NCBI GenBank assembly: GCA_022827195.1
Contig: JAJDTL010000039.1
Location: 1 to 64,000, forward strand
Source: Caldilineaceae bacterium
Lineage (GTDB): Bacteria; Chloroflexota; Anaerolineae; Caldilineales; Caldilineaceae
Direction of reading: 5' to 3'
Length of the DNA: 64,000 bases
A program made the translations under genes and the position numbers. The notes under the pieces are model-generated. The model saw only the letters and a program-made list of their open reading frames with translations. It did no database searches and was not told the origin of the DNA. Shown here piece by piece: positions 43,634 through 52,945 of this stretch (its first letter is position 1; the number at the start of each line of letters is the position of its first letter).

Positions 43634-44689
43634 ATGACAACCAAGAGACGAATCCTCACCGGCGACCGTCCCACCGGCAAACTGCATCTCGGCCACTACG
43701 TCGGCAGCCTGCAGTACCGCCTCGCATTCCAGGAAGAGTACGAATGCTTCTTCATCATCGCCGACCTTCACATGCTGACGACCAAACCGACCAAGGAGGA
43801 CGTCGCCCAGATCGGCCAGAACGCGCGTGACATCGTGCTCGACCACCTGGCGATCGGCATCGACCCGCAAAAGACATCCTTCTACCTCCAGTCGGCCGTG
43901 CACGAGATCTACGAAATGCACCTCATCCTCAGCGGCATGGTCACAGTCGAACGCCTGCAGCAGCTGCCCACGATCAAGGACATGGCCGCCGCCGCCGGCA
44001 TGGAGCAGATGCCCTACAACCTGCTCGGCTACCCCGTCCTGCAGGCCGCCGACATTCTGATGCCGCGCGCCCATCTCGTGCCCGTCGGCAAGGACAACGA
44101 GTCCCACATCGAGATCAGCCGCCAGATTGCCCGCCGCTTCAACAACGCCTACGCCGATGTCTTCCCCCTGCCGGACGCCTACATCGTCGGCGGCACGCTC
44201 GTCGGCACCGACGGCCAGGCCAAAATGAGCAAGAGCCTCGGCAACGCCATCCTGCTCAGCGACGACTCTGCCAGCGTCAGAAAAAGCGTCATGAGCATGT
44301 ACACCGATCCCAATCGCATCCGCGCCGACATCCCCGGCACTGTCGAAGGCAATCCGGTCTTCAGCTATCACGACACCTTCAACCCCGACAAGGCCGAGGT
44401 GGAGGACCTTAAAGAACGCTACCGCGAGGGCGCGGTCGGCGACGTCGAGGTAAAGACCAAGCTCTACAACGCGCTCGAAGCCTTCCTCGAACCGATCCGC
44501 GAGCGCCGCGCCTTCTACGCCGAGCAGACCGGCTACACCGATCAGCTCATCTATGAAGGCACCCAGCGCGCGCAGGAGGAGGCCCGGCAAACACTGATCG
44601 AGATGAAAAAGGCCATGGGGCTGACCGGCGTCTGGAACCGCATTCGCCGCGCCAACGAACGCCGCCAGAAAAGGCTGGCCAAAGCGTAG
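43634..44689 (+). CDS. trpS: Tryptophanyl-tRNA synthetase
   Basis: Charges tRNA-Trp. 351 residues, class I synthetase: the HIGH-type motif is TGKLHLGHYVGS near residue 20 and the KMSKS motif is KMSKSLGN near 197, with GTDGQAKMSKS before it. QMPYNLLGYPVLQAADI and VPVGKDNESHIEISR bind tryptophan and the tRNA acceptor. It is the second gene behind the Trp T-box, so the synthetase and the biosynthetic enzymes rise together when tRNA-Trp is uncharged. GGGAG precedes the ATG. Confidence 0.97.
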   Translation: MTTKRRILTGDRPTGKLHLGHYVGSLQYRLAFQEEYECFFIIADLHMLTTKPTKEDVAQIGQNARDIVLDHLAIGIDPQKTSFYLQSAVHEIYEMHLILSGMVTVERLQQLPTIKDMAAAAGMEQMPYNLLGYPVLQAADILMPRAHLVPVGKDNESHIEISRQIARRFNNAYADVFPLPDAYIVGGTLVGTDGQAKMSKSLGNAILLSDDSASVRKSVMSMYTDPNRIRADIPGTVEGNPVFSYHDTFNPDKAEVEDLKERYREGAVGDVEVKTKLYNALEAFLEPIRERRAFYAEQTGYTDQLIYEGTQRAQEEARQTLIEMKKAMGLTGVWNRIRRANERRQKRLAKA

Positions 44690-44715
44690 ATGCAATCCTT
44701 GGAAAGGATCGGGCA

Positions 44716-45312
44716 ATGATCGCTGTCATCGACAATTACGACAGTTTCACGTACAATCTGGTTCAGTTTCTGGGCGAAATCGTGCGCGAGACCCCCTTGC
44801 CGGGCGGCGAGGAGGAGAATCGCATCCACGTCTGGCGCAACGACGCCATCGAGGTCGAAGAGCTGATGGAACAGCAGCCGAGCCGCGTCATCATCAGCCC
44901 CGGGCCGGGAACGCCCCAGGAAGACAGCGGCGTCAGCAACGACGTCATTCGTCATCTCGGCGAGCACACACCAATCCTCGGCGTCTGTCTCGGGCAGCAG
45001 TGCATCGGACATGTCCACGGCGGCGCCGTCATACGCGCGCCCAGGCTGATGCACGGCAAGGTCAGCCCCATTCATCACAGCGGCGGCGCCCTTTTCGAAG
45101 GCATCCCCAGCCCCTTTACCGCCACCCGCTACCACAGCCTTATCGTAGAGGAGCCGCTGCCTCCCGATCTGATTGCGACCGCACACACGGCAGAGGGCGA
45201 GCTGATGGGCGTGCAACATCGCACCAAGCCGATCTTCGGCGTGCAGTTCCACCCCGAAAGCATCCTGACCCAGTACGGGCACGACCTGCTGCGCAACTTC
45301 CTGAGCATCTGA
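44716..45312 (+). CDS. trpG: Anthranilate synthase component II (glutamine amidotransferase)
   Basis: Supplies ammonia from glutamine to TrpE. 198 residues, class I amidotransferase: oxyanion loop IISPGPGTPQEDSG, nucleophile Cys in GVCLGQQCIGH, and the HPE of FGVQFHPESILTQYG. It starts IAVIDNYDSFTYNLVQ, as in TrpG/PabA. It may also serve folate synthesis if no separate PabA exists. An AAAGGA ribosome site precedes the ATG; the next gene starts 14 bases after its stop. Confidence 0.96.
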   Translation: MIAVIDNYDSFTYNLVQFLGEIVRETPLPGGEEENRIHVWRNDAIEVEELMEQQPSRVIISPGPGTPQEDSGVSNDVIRHLGEHTPILGVCLGQQCIGHVHGGAVIRAPRLMHGKVSPIHHSGGALFEGIPSPFTATRYHSLIVEEPLPPDLIATAHTAEGELMGVQHRTKPIFGVQFHPESILTQYGHDLLRNFLSI

Positions 45313-45326
45313 GCGTCGGCACAGAC

Positions 45327-46418
45327 ATGATCGATTGGACGCAGGCCATTCAAAACTATCTCACCGGCACCGTCTCCAGCCGCTTCCGCAACCGGGACGC
45401 GGCAGTTGTCGAACACTGGCAGGGGCGCGACAATCTGCTCTGGCGCGTGCGCACCGGCGGAGGAGACGACGCGGTCGTCAAAATGTTCACCGACGCCGGC
45501 CAGGCCCGCAGCCGCCGCCAGTTCAGCGGACACGAACAGTTCGCCGCCGCCGGTTTGGCGCCGCAACCTCTCTGGTACGATCGCTATCCCCACGGGCTGC
45601 CGCGCCAGCTTCTGGTATACCGCTGGGCCGATGGCGGCCCGGTCCGGTTGGCCGACCCCAAGCACAGGGCCGCGCTCGCCGCCGCGGTTGCCTGCGTCCA
45701 CCGCGCCGACCCGGGCGCGGTGCAGCGCTTCAGCCCGCATCCGTTCAACCTGCTCACATTCTGGCAGATCTGGCAGGCGGGCGAGGCCCCCCTGCGCACC
45801 TGGATCGAGCAGTGCCCTGCGCCGCTCCTGGCCGAAATCCTCGCCATGCTCTGGTCGGCCGCGCATCGGACGATGGACGCAGCCCTGCAGCAGCTGGGCG
45901 AGACGCCGCCCACCCCGGTCCACGGGGAGCTGACCGCCCAGAACGCCCTTTTCGACGCAGACCGAGTTATACTCGTCGACTGGGAGTTCTTCGGTCTTGG
46001 CGACCCGGCCCAGGAGGTCGCCCGCTTGCTCTTCTTCGAAGGCAAGGACTGGGCCAGGCGCAACCGCGAGACCTGGTGGGATGGCTACTCCCCCTTCCGG
46101 TCTGAACCGGGCATGCCGGACCGGGTAGAGCTCTACCTGCGGCTCTTCCACTTTCAGGCGGCGACCTTTCTGCTCGACGGCGTCCGGCAGGGAGAGATGC
46201 CGGCCTCCGCCGCGGAAGAGCTGGAGTCGGACAGCGACGCTTCATCCTACCGCGCATTTCTCGCCGGCGCCCTGATAGCCGCCTTGCGCAGCTCGCTTGA
46301 GATTTGGGAGCTGCCGCGGCTGAGCGAAACAGATGATAACCTGCTCGCCGCCGAGCTGGATCAGATAATGAACGTTCAGATGACACACCTGCATACGACC
46401 GCTCCGGCGGCCGGCTGA
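45327..46418 (+). CDS. Aminoglycoside phosphotransferase-fold protein in the trp operon
   Basis: 363 residues with the APH/choline kinase fold: N-lobe (EHWQGRDNLLWRVR, AVVKMFTD with the ATP Lys) and C-lobe PVHGELTAQNALFD followed by VILVDWEFFGLGDPAQEVARLLFF. In the catalytic loop the expected HxDxxxxN reads H199-G-E201-xxxx-N206, with Glu instead of the catalytic Asp. The DFG-like Asp218 is kept. It could phosphorylate a small molecule slowly or only bind nucleotide. The start codon is placed at ATG 45327; the open frame upstream lies inside trpG. Why it sits between trpG and trpD is unknown. Confidence 0.82.
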   Translation: MIDWTQAIQNYLTGTVSSRFRNRDAAVVEHWQGRDNLLWRVRTGGGDDAVVKMFTDAGQARSRRQFSGHEQFAAAGLAPQPLWYDRYPHGLPRQLLVYRWADGGPVRLADPKHRAALAAAVACVHRADPGAVQRFSPHPFNLLTFWQIWQAGEAPLRTWIEQCPAPLLAEILAMLWSAAHRTMDAALQQLGETPPTPVHGELTAQNALFDADRVILVDWEFFGLGDPAQEVARLLFFEGKDWARRNRETWWDGYSPFRSEPGMPDRVELYLRLFHFQAATFLLDGVRQGEMPASAAEELESDSDASSYRAFLAGALIAALRSSLEIWELPRLSETDDNLLAAELDQIMNVQMTHLHTTAPAAG

Positions 46419-46460
46419 GCGCTTCCCTGAGGCACGGGAAGCGCCCTGCCCCTTCGGGGC
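46419..46460 (+). other. Two consecutive hairpins before trpD
   Basis: A 9-base-pair stem (46419-46427 with 46436-46444) starts immediately after the stop codon of the kinase-like gene, then a GCCCC-TTC-GGGGC hairpin (46448-46460). Without a T-run they are not ordinary terminators. They may protect or separate parts of the trp transcript. The trpD ribosome site AGAGGAGG follows. Confidence 0.5.
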
Positions 46461-46476
46461 CAGAGGAGGATTTCAG

Positions 46477-47526
46477 ATGGCATCACCTATTCATGAGGCG
46501 CTGGAGACCGTATTCGCCGGACAAGACCTCAGCGCAGACGCAGCCGACGCGGCAATGACACAGATCATGGGCGGCGAGGCCACCGACGCCCAGATCGGCG
46601 CCTTCCTGGCCGCCCTGCGCCAGAAGGGAGAAAGCGTTGCCGAGATCACAGGCTGCGCCCGCGCCATGAAACGCGTCGCCGTCCAGGTGCGCCCCTCCCT
46701 CGACGGCCGGCGCCTGCTCGACACCTGCGGCACCGGCGGCGACCAGACCGGCACCTTCAACATCAGCACCACCGTCGCCTTTGTCGTCGCCGGCGCCGGC
46801 GAAAAGGTCGCCAAACACGGCAACCGCTCCGCCAGCAGCCAGTGCGGAAGCGCCGATGTCCTCGAAGAGCTGGGCGTAGAGCTGGGCCTCGGCCCCGAAC
46901 AGGTTGCAGCCTGCATCGAGGAGGTCGGGATCGGCTTTCTATTCGCCCCTCTCTACCACCCGGCCATGAAATACGCCATCGGCCCGCGCCGCGAACTGGC
47001 CACCCGCACCGTCTTCAACATTCTTGGCCCGCTCACAAATCCCGCCAACGCCACCCATCAGGTCATCGGCGTGCCCAGCCCCCAACTGACGACGCCGATA
47101 GCCCAGGTGCTCGGGCAGATGGGTTGCACCGCAGCCTTCGTCGTCCACGGCACGACCGACGACGGACGCGCCGTCGACGAGCTCACCACGAGCGGCGTCA
47201 ACCGCTTCAGCCAGCTGAGCGACGGCGCCGTGCAGGAAGGCGAAATCTCGGCCGCCGACCTTGGACTGCGCCCCGCACCCCTGGACGAGCTGAAGGGCGG
47301 AGACGCCGCCGCGAACGCGGCCATCACCCGCGGAATACTGAGCGGCGAACTGCGCGGCCCCAAGCGGGATGTGGTACTATTGAACGCGGCCGCCGCGCTC
47401 GCAACCGCCGGCGGCGACTGGCAGGCCGGCCTTGACGCCGCCGCGCAATCGATCGACAGCGGCGCCGCCGGCGACCTGCTCGAAAGGTTCATCCAAAAGA
47501 CCCGCGGTTTGAGCGGCGGACAGTGA
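46477..47526 (+). CDS. trpD: Anthranilate phosphoribosyltransferase
   Basis: Joins anthranilate and PRPP. 349 residues: PRPP loop DTCGTGGDQTGTFNISTTVAFV, KHGNRSASSQCGSADVLEELGV, anthranilate-binding FLFAPLYHPAMKYAIGPRRELATRTVFNILGPLTNPA and the later VVHGTTDDGRAVDELTTSG. Full family length. AGAGGAGG stands 7 bases before the ATG. trpC begins 4 bases after its stop codon. Confidence 0.97.
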   Translation: MASPIHEALETVFAGQDLSADAADAAMTQIMGGEATDAQIGAFLAALRQKGESVAEITGCARAMKRVAVQVRPSLDGRRLLDTCGTGGDQTGTFNISTTVAFVVAGAGEKVAKHGNRSASSQCGSADVLEELGVELGLGPEQVAACIEEVGIGFLFAPLYHPAMKYAIGPRRELATRTVFNILGPLTNPANATHQVIGVPSPQLTTPIAQVLGQMGCTAAFVVHGTTDDGRAVDELTTSGVNRFSQLSDGAVQEGEISAADLGLRPAPLDELKGGDAAANAAITRGILSGELRGPKRDVVLLNAAAALATAGGDWQAGLDAAAQSIDSGAAGDLLERFIQKTRGLSGGQ

Positions 47527-47530
47527 TCCT

Positions 47531-48379
47531 ATGGCCAGGTTCTCGCAGTTGGAGATAACAAAGCACAAGGGACAGGTCCTCGACAAGATCATGTCCTGGA
47601 AGCGGCAGGAGGTGCAGCGGCTGCTCGAGGAAGCGCCTCTCGAGCAGCTCAAAGCGCTCGCCGCCGTCACTGAGCCGCCGCTCGATTTCGCCGCCGCGCT
47701 CACCGCCGAACGCGGCGCCAGCCTCATCGCCGAGGTCAAACGCGCCAGCCCCTCCAAGGGACTCATCGCCCAGGACTGGTCGCCGACCGCCATCGGCGAA
47801 ACATTCGCGCGCAACGGCGCCGCCGCCATCTCCTGCCTGACCGACGCCCGCTTCTTCCAGGGACAGCTCTCCTACCTTACCGAGATTAAAGAGCGCCTGC
47901 ACGACAGTAAGCTGTCCACGCCGCTCCTGCGCAAAGAATTCATCTATCACCCCTACCAGGTCTACGAAGCGCGCGCGGCCGGCGCCGACGCGCTGCTGCT
48001 GATCGTCGCCGTGCTGGGGAAAGCCGAGCTGCGCGAGCTGCTTCGCCTGACCAACCGGCTCGGCATGGCCGCGCTCGTCGAAGTCCACGACGAAGCGGAA
48101 GTGGAGAACGCGCTGGAAGCGGATGCGCAGATAATCGGCGTCAACAACCGCGATCTGAGGACTTTTGCCGTCGACATCGAGACCACCGCCCGGCTGAGGG
48201 AACACGTTCCCGCCGACAGGATCCTGGTCGGCGAGAGCGGCATCCGCAATCCGGAAGACGTCAAACGCATGGCCGAAATGGGCTGCGACGCCATTCTCGT
48301 GGGCGAGAGCTTCTGCAAACTGCCTCACGCCGAACGCGGCGGCCTGGTGCACAAATTCGTCTGCGCAGGGAGGCGCTGA
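47531..48379 (+). CDS. trpC: Indole-3-glycerol phosphate synthase
   Basis: Closes the indole ring in tryptophan synthesis. 282 residues in a TIM barrel: ASLIAEVKRASPSKGLI with the catalytic Lys, ISCLTDARFFQGQLSYL, TPLLRKEFIYHPYQVYEARAAGADALLLI, ALVEVHDEAEVENAL, IGVNNRDLRTFAVDIE, and the phosphate-binding LVGESGIRNPEDV. Separate from TrpF, which is encoded two genes downstream. Confidence 0.97.
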   Translation: MARFSQLEITKHKGQVLDKIMSWKRQEVQRLLEEAPLEQLKALAAVTEPPLDFAAALTAERGASLIAEVKRASPSKGLIAQDWSPTAIGETFARNGAAAISCLTDARFFQGQLSYLTEIKERLHDSKLSTPLLRKEFIYHPYQVYEARAAGADALLLIVAVLGKAELRELLRLTNRLGMAALVEVHDEAEVENALEADAQIIGVNNRDLRTFAVDIETTARLREHVPADRILVGESGIRNPEDVKRMAEMGCDAILVGESFCKLPHAERGGLVHKFVCAGRR

Positions 48380-48427
48380 CCCGGAGGGCCCCCCAGTCCA
48401 CCGGCCCATGCCGGGGCCGCAGTCTCT

Positions 48428-49159
48428 ATGACAGGTACAGTTCTCAACATCGTCGCCGTGCTGATCGGCGGCTCAATCGGGACCCTGTTGGGCAACCGAA
48501 TGCCGGCGAAGGTGCAGGAAACCGTCATGCACGGGCTGGGACTGATGGTGCTGGTCATCGGCGTGGCGATGGCAAGCGGGACGGCCAACCTCCTCATCCC
48601 ACTTTTCAGCGTGGTGGTGGGCGGCGTCCTCGGTGAGCTGATGCGGATTTCCGACGGCCTCGACTGGCTCGGCGCCCAGGCCGAGGCCCGCTGGGGCACA
48701 CGGCTGGGGCAGGGCAGTGTGGCCGGTTGGAACGTAACGCGGGCATTCGTCACCTCCAGCCTGATCTTCTGCGTCGGCCCGATGACAATCCTGGGCAGCA
48801 TCCAGGATGGCCTGCTGGGCGACTACGACCTGCTTGCCGTCAAGAGCGCGCTGGACGGCTTTGCGGCCATCCCTTTCGCCGCCAGCTTGGGACCGGGCGT
48901 GCTCCTCAGCGTCGGCACTGTCGCCGTCGTGCAGGGGGGCTTGTCCGCCGCCGCGATGGCAGTCGGCGGCGGGCTGGGGGACGTGTCCCGCCAGACGCCA
49001 TGGGTGATCGAGCTGACAGCGACCGGCGGCGTGGTCATCCTCGGCATCGGACTGTCACTGCTCGAAGTCAAGCGGATCAGGGTCGCCAACCTGCTGCCCA
49101 GCATCGCCATCGCTCCGCTGATCGTGTGGGTCCAGGCCATCGCCGGGGCAGGGGTCTGA
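48428..49159 (+). CDS. DUF554 family membrane protein
   Basis: 243 residues with about six hydrophobic segments. The Gly-rich start GTVLNIVAVLIGGSIGTLLGNRMPAKVQETVMHGLGLMVLVIGVAMA and FVTSSLIFCVGPMTILGSIQDGLLGDYDLLAVKSALDGFAAIPFAASLG are the hallmark blocks of the DUF554 (YdfK/YqgA-like) family. No transport substrate is established for the family. Its position between trpC and trpF suggests a link to aromatic metabolites, but that is inference. Confidence 0.88.
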   Translation: MTGTVLNIVAVLIGGSIGTLLGNRMPAKVQETVMHGLGLMVLVIGVAMASGTANLLIPLFSVVVGGVLGELMRISDGLDWLGAQAEARWGTRLGQGSVAGWNVTRAFVTSSLIFCVGPMTILGSIQDGLLGDYDLLAVKSALDGFAAIPFAASLGPGVLLSVGTVAVVQGGLSAAAMAVGGGLGDVSRQTPWVIELTATGGVVILGIGLSLLEVKRIRVANLLPSIAIAPLIVWVQAIAGAGV

Positions 49160-49215
49160 GAGCCTGCCGCTTGCCACGTCCTGCACCGGCAGAGGAATTG
49201 TGTAAGAGTCGGACA

Positions 49216-49920
49216 ATGACGCGAGTAAAAATCTGCGGCATCACCAATCTGGAAGACGCCCTTTGCGCCGCACGCGCCGGCGCCGACTTCCTGGGCTTCA
49301 TCTTTTTCAGCAAGTCCCCCCGCTACATCGATCCCGATCGCGCAGCCGAAATCACCGCCGCGCTGTCCGGCAGTGCCTCCGCGGACGCCCGCCACACAAC
49401 GCCCAACAGCGTGCCGCGCTTTATCGGCGTCTTCGTCAACGAAACGCCCGGCGTGATCGAAGAGACATTGCAGCGCGGCGGGATCGACTACGCCCAGCTT
49501 CACGGCGACGAGCCGCCTGCCGTCGTCGAGTCGTTCCAGCGACGCGCCTTCAAGGCACTGCGGCCGACCAGCGCGGCCCAGGCCAGCCTCGATGCCGAGT
49601 GGTATGCCGACCTCGGCCCTGCCGACGGGCCCCAGCTCCTCGTCGACGCCTACGACCCCAACGAGTACGGCGGCACAGGCAAACGCGCCGACTGGCCTGC
49701 CGCCGCCCTGCTCGCACGCACCTGCCCGCGCCTCGTCCTAGCCGGCGGGCTGACACCGTACAATGTCGCCGCCGCCGTCAGCGCCGTTCAGCCCTGGGCC
49801 GTTGACGTCAGCAGCGGCGTTGAAATCGGACCCGGACGCAAGGATGCCGCCAAGATCCGGGCTTTCATTGCCGCAGCCAAAACGCCGACTCCTCAGGCTG
49901 ACGGCGGTAGAGACCTGTGA
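49216..49920 (+). CDS. trpF: Phosphoribosylanthranilate isomerase
   Basis: Isomerises PRA to CdRP in tryptophan synthesis. 234 residues: VKICGITNLEDALCAARAGADFLGFIFFSKSPRYI with the catalytic Cys, RFIGVFVNETPGVIEE, DYAQLHGDEPP, the acid in LLVDAYDPNEYGGTGKRADW and LAGGLTPYNVAAAV, then VDVSSGVEIGPGRKD. ATG 49216 is chosen because the conserved VKICG begins four residues later. aroC begins 12 bases after its stop. Confidence 0.96.
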   Translation: MTRVKICGITNLEDALCAARAGADFLGFIFFSKSPRYIDPDRAAEITAALSGSASADARHTTPNSVPRFIGVFVNETPGVIEETLQRGGIDYAQLHGDEPPAVVESFQRRAFKALRPTSAAQASLDAEWYADLGPADGPQLLVDAYDPNEYGGTGKRADWPAAALLARTCPRLVLAGGLTPYNVAAAVSAVQPWAVDVSSGVEIGPGRKDAAKIRAFIAAAKTPTPQADGGRDL

Positions 49921-49931
49921 GGGGTTGAAGC

Positions 49932-51182
49932 ATGGAAATCCTGGGAGGCCCCCTCTTCGCAGTCGCCGGCGCCGGTGAGTCCCACGGCCCCGGCGTGACG
50001 ACCATCGTTTTCGGCTGTCCGGCCGGGCTGCGCCTCAGCCGCGCAGACGTGCAGTCCTATCTCGACCGCCGCCGCCCCGGCAGCAACCGCCATGGCACCC
50101 CGCGCCACGAAGCAGACAGGGTCGTCCTGCTCTCCGGCCTCTACGCCGAAGGAGAAACTGATCGCCTCCTTTCCGGACCGGCCATCGCAGTCGGCGGCGA
50201 GTCCGGCTCCGCGACCGAAAGCTACGAGGAGGGCTTCACGACCGGCGAGCCGATCGCGGCGCTCGTGCTCTCCACCTCGCAGCGATCGCGCCACTACGTC
50301 CAATTCGCCGGTCCGCGCGGCGAGGTGCGCCCCGGCCACACCGACCTCGTCAAATACCACAAATCGCAGGGCTTCGTCGACATTCGCGGCGGCGGCCGCT
50401 CCAGCTACCGCTCCACTATCTCCGACGTGGTCGGCGGGTCGATCGCCCGCATCTTTCTCAGAGACCGATTCGGCACGCAAATCATATCCTCGATCTCGCA
50501 GGTCGGCCCCTTGCAGACCGATCTGAGCCTGGCGCAACACTTCCAGAACGTGGCGCAGAAGCAGGACTCTCAAACAGTCGAAGCAGACGCCATCGCCGCG
50601 GTAGAATCCAAGCTCGACCAGGCCGAGATTCGCTCGCTCGATGCAGAGTTTGCCCAAGAGGCAGGGCAGCTGATCAAACGCACCCGCATCGAGGGCGACT
50701 CGCTCGGCGCCGCCGTCGAGGTCGTCGCGGTCAATCCGCCCTCTCTCGCCGGCGAGCCCCTCTACCAAAGCCTCAAACTGCGCCTGATGGGCGCGCTCGG
50801 CGGGCTCAACGCAGTACAGTCCTGCGAAGTGGGCGACGGCGTCCGCGTCATCTCCCGCAAGGGCAGCGAGAACAACGACCCGATTCGCCGCAGCGGCTAC
50901 CAGTCCAACAGCCATGGCGGCCTGATCGGCGGCATGACAACCGGCTCCCCCCTTGTTTGCCGTGTCGGATTCAAGCCCACCTCGACGATCCAGAAGACGC
51001 AGCAGTCTGTCCGCAAGAATCTCGATGAGATCGACTTTGCGCTGGAGAAGGGGCGCCACGACCCTTGTGTCGGCGTGCGCGCCGGGGTAACGCTCGAATC
51101 ACGACTGGCCATAGAGCTGATGAACGCTGTGCTCATGCACCAGGCCGGACGCATCGACGCTTCGCAGTTCACACTATTCTGA
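49932..51182 (+). CDS. aroC: Chorismate synthase
   Basis: Last step to chorismate, dependent on reduced FMN. 416 residues, somewhat longer than the usual 360-390. Recognisable blocks are FAVAGAGESHGPGVTTIVFGCPAG, YVQFAGPRGEVRPGHTDLVKYHKSQGFVDIRGGGRSSYRSTISDVVGGSIARIFL, NDPIRRSGYQSNSHGGLIGGMTTGSPLVCRVGFKPTSTI, and RHDPCVGVRAGVTLESRLAIELM near the end. It joins the shikimate genes directly to the trp operon. GAGGGG precedes the ATG. Confidence 0.95.
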   Translation: MEILGGPLFAVAGAGESHGPGVTTIVFGCPAGLRLSRADVQSYLDRRRPGSNRHGTPRHEADRVVLLSGLYAEGETDRLLSGPAIAVGGESGSATESYEEGFTTGEPIAALVLSTSQRSRHYVQFAGPRGEVRPGHTDLVKYHKSQGFVDIRGGGRSSYRSTISDVVGGSIARIFLRDRFGTQIISSISQVGPLQTDLSLAQHFQNVAQKQDSQTVEADAIAAVESKLDQAEIRSLDAEFAQEAGQLIKRTRIEGDSLGAAVEVVAVNPPSLAGEPLYQSLKLRLMGALGGLNAVQSCEVGDGVRVISRKGSENNDPIRRSGYQSNSHGGLIGGMTTGSPLVCRVGFKPTSTIQKTQQSVRKNLDEIDFALEKGRHDPCVGVRAGVTLESRLAIELMNAVLMHQAGRIDASQFTLF

Positions 51183-51208
51183 TCCGGAGCCCGAAAGAAC
51201 CTCGCCAA

Positions 51209-51238
51209 CGCACGCACGACCACCGCACGCACGACCAC
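51209..51238 (+). repeat. Perfect 15-base tandem repeat upstream of aroKB
   Basis: Two exact copies of CGCACGCACGACCAC (51209-51223 and 51224-51238) end 4 bases before the aroKB ATG. They replace the place where a ribosome site would normally be; no Shine-Dalgarno is seen. Confidence 0.85.
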
Positions 51239-51242
51239 CGCC

Positions 51243-52862
51243 ATGCAAACGCTCAATGTTCCGATAACCGACAGCGCCAACCTGACCATCACCGGCTTCA
51301 TGGGAACCGGCAAGTCCACCGTCGGCAGCATATTCGCCGAGCGCCTGGGGCGCCCGTTCGTCGACATGGATGAACGCCTCGAAGCCGAGTTGGGAAAGAC
51401 CATCGCTGAGGTATTCGCCGACGACGGCGAGGAGGTATTCCGCCTGGCCGAGGCCCGTCTCTGCCAGCAGCTGGCCGGCGAGACCGGCCTCGTGATCGCA
51501 ACCGGCGGGGGCGCCCTGGTGAACGACGAGAACCGGCAGGTCCTTGCCGAAAGCGGGCCAATCGTCTGTCTCACCGCCGGCATCGACACCGTACTGGAGC
51601 GGGTCGAGGCGTTCGAAGATCGCCCTCTTCTGCCGGGCGACCGCGCAGAAAAGAGGCAAAACATCGAGCGGCTGTTGCTCAGCCGCCGCGAAGCCTACGC
51701 ACGCATTCCCCTCCATGTGCCGACCGACGGCATTGATGCCGCCGCCGTCGCCGACCGGGTCCTCGACACGCTGGCCGGCAACGACGAAATCCCTGGCATG
51801 ACGCGCATCACCGTACCGACGCCCGAAGGACACTATCACATCTGCCTGGGCGCTGGGATCCTGGCCCAGGCGGGCCGCCTTCTCGCCAATCGACACCTGG
51901 CAAAAGGCCAGGCCGCAATCGTCTCCAACGAAGATGTCGCCGCCCACTACGCCGAGACGCTGAGCGAAAGCCTCAGACAGGAGGGCTACGCACCCGTCCT
52001 CTGCACTGTTCCCGAGGGCGAAGCGCACAAGACGCTGGCAACCATTCAGGGCCTCTACGACCAGTTCGTCGCCGCCGGGCTCGACCGCCGCAGCCCCATC
52101 ATCGGGCTCGGCGGAGGCGTAATCGGCGACATGGCCGGATTCGCCGCCGCTACTTACCTGCGCGGCGCGCCGTTTGTGCAGGTCCCCACTTCCTTGCTGT
52201 CCATGGTCGACGCCTCGGTAGGCGGCAAGACCGGCGTCGACCTGCCCCAGGGCAAAAACCTCGTCGGCGCCTTCAAACAGCCCGCCGTCGTCATCATCGA
52301 CCCCGACGTCCTGGCCGAACTGCCCGCGGCAGAGTTCCGCGCCGGCCTGGCCGAAATCGTCAAACACGGAATCCTGGGAGCCCCCGAGCTCTTCCGCCAG
52401 CTGGAAAAAGAGGGCCCCACCAACCTGACCCAGATGATAGCCGACGCCGTCCGCGTAAAGGTCGACGTCGTGATCGAAGACCCATTCGAGCGCGGCCGCC
52501 GCGCCACGCTCAACCTGGGCCACACCTTCGGCCACGCCATCGAGCAGGTCAGCGGCTACCGCCTGCGCCACGGCGAGGCCGTCGCCGTCGGCACCGTCGC
52601 CGCCGCCCGCATGGCGGTCGCGCTGCAACGGTGCGAACAATCGACCGCCGAACGCATCGAAGACTGTCTCGAAAGATTGGGCCTGCCCACGTCGGCGAGC
52701 GGCCTCGATCTTGACGAGGTCTACGCGATGATGTTCCAGGACAAGAAGCGCCAGGGCAAAATGCTGCGCCTGATCATTCCCCAGGATATCGGCGATGTCG
52801 TGATCATCGACGACCCGGGTGCCGACTTTGTCCGCACGGCGCTGGCGTCCGTGCTTACATAG
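51243..52862 (+). CDS. aroKB: Fused shikimate kinase / 3-dehydroquinate synthase
   Basis: One frame of 539 residues with two shikimate enzymes. Residues 1-170 are shikimate kinase: Walker [13 protein letters not shown] (about 17-28), [26 protein letters not shown], and the lid EDRPLLPGD. Residues about 185-539 are dehydroquinate synthase: [56 protein letters not shown] with NAD and metal residues, [36 protein letters not shown], and [19 protein letters not shown] similar order is known from Thermotoga. The two catalyse steps 5 and 2 of the pathway and are not consecutive. Confidence 0.96.
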   Translation: MQTLNVPITDSANLTITGFMGTGKSTVGSIFAERLGRPFVDMDERLEAELGKTIAEVFADDGEEVFRLAEARLCQQLAGETGLVIATGGGALVNDENRQVLAESGPIVCLTAGIDTVLERVEAFEDRPLLPGDRAEKRQNIERLLLSRREAYARIPLHVPTDGIDAAAVADRVLDTLAGNDEIPGMTRITVPTPEGHYHICLGAGILAQAGRLLANRHLAKGQAAIVSNEDVAAHYAETLSESLRQEGYAPVLCTVPEGEAHKTLATIQGLYDQFVAAGLDRRSPIIGLGGGVIGDMAGFAAATYLRGAPFVQVPTSLLSMVDASVGGKTGVDLPQGKNLVGAFKQPAVVIIDPDVLAELPAAEFRAGLAEIVKHGILGAPELFRQLEKEGPTNLTQMIADAVRVKVDVVIEDPFERGRRATLNLGHTFGHAIEQVSGYRLRHGEAVAVGTVAAARMAVALQRCEQSTAERIEDCLERLGLPTSASGLDLDEVYAMMFQDKKRQGKMLRLIIPQDIGDVVIIDDPGADFVRTALASVLT

Positions 52863-52945
52863 TTGCTGAGTTGACCGAACCGCCGCAGCCCGCAATCCGC
52901 CGCCGCGGCCAAACCGAATTGCCACAGCCAACACGAGAGCGACCC

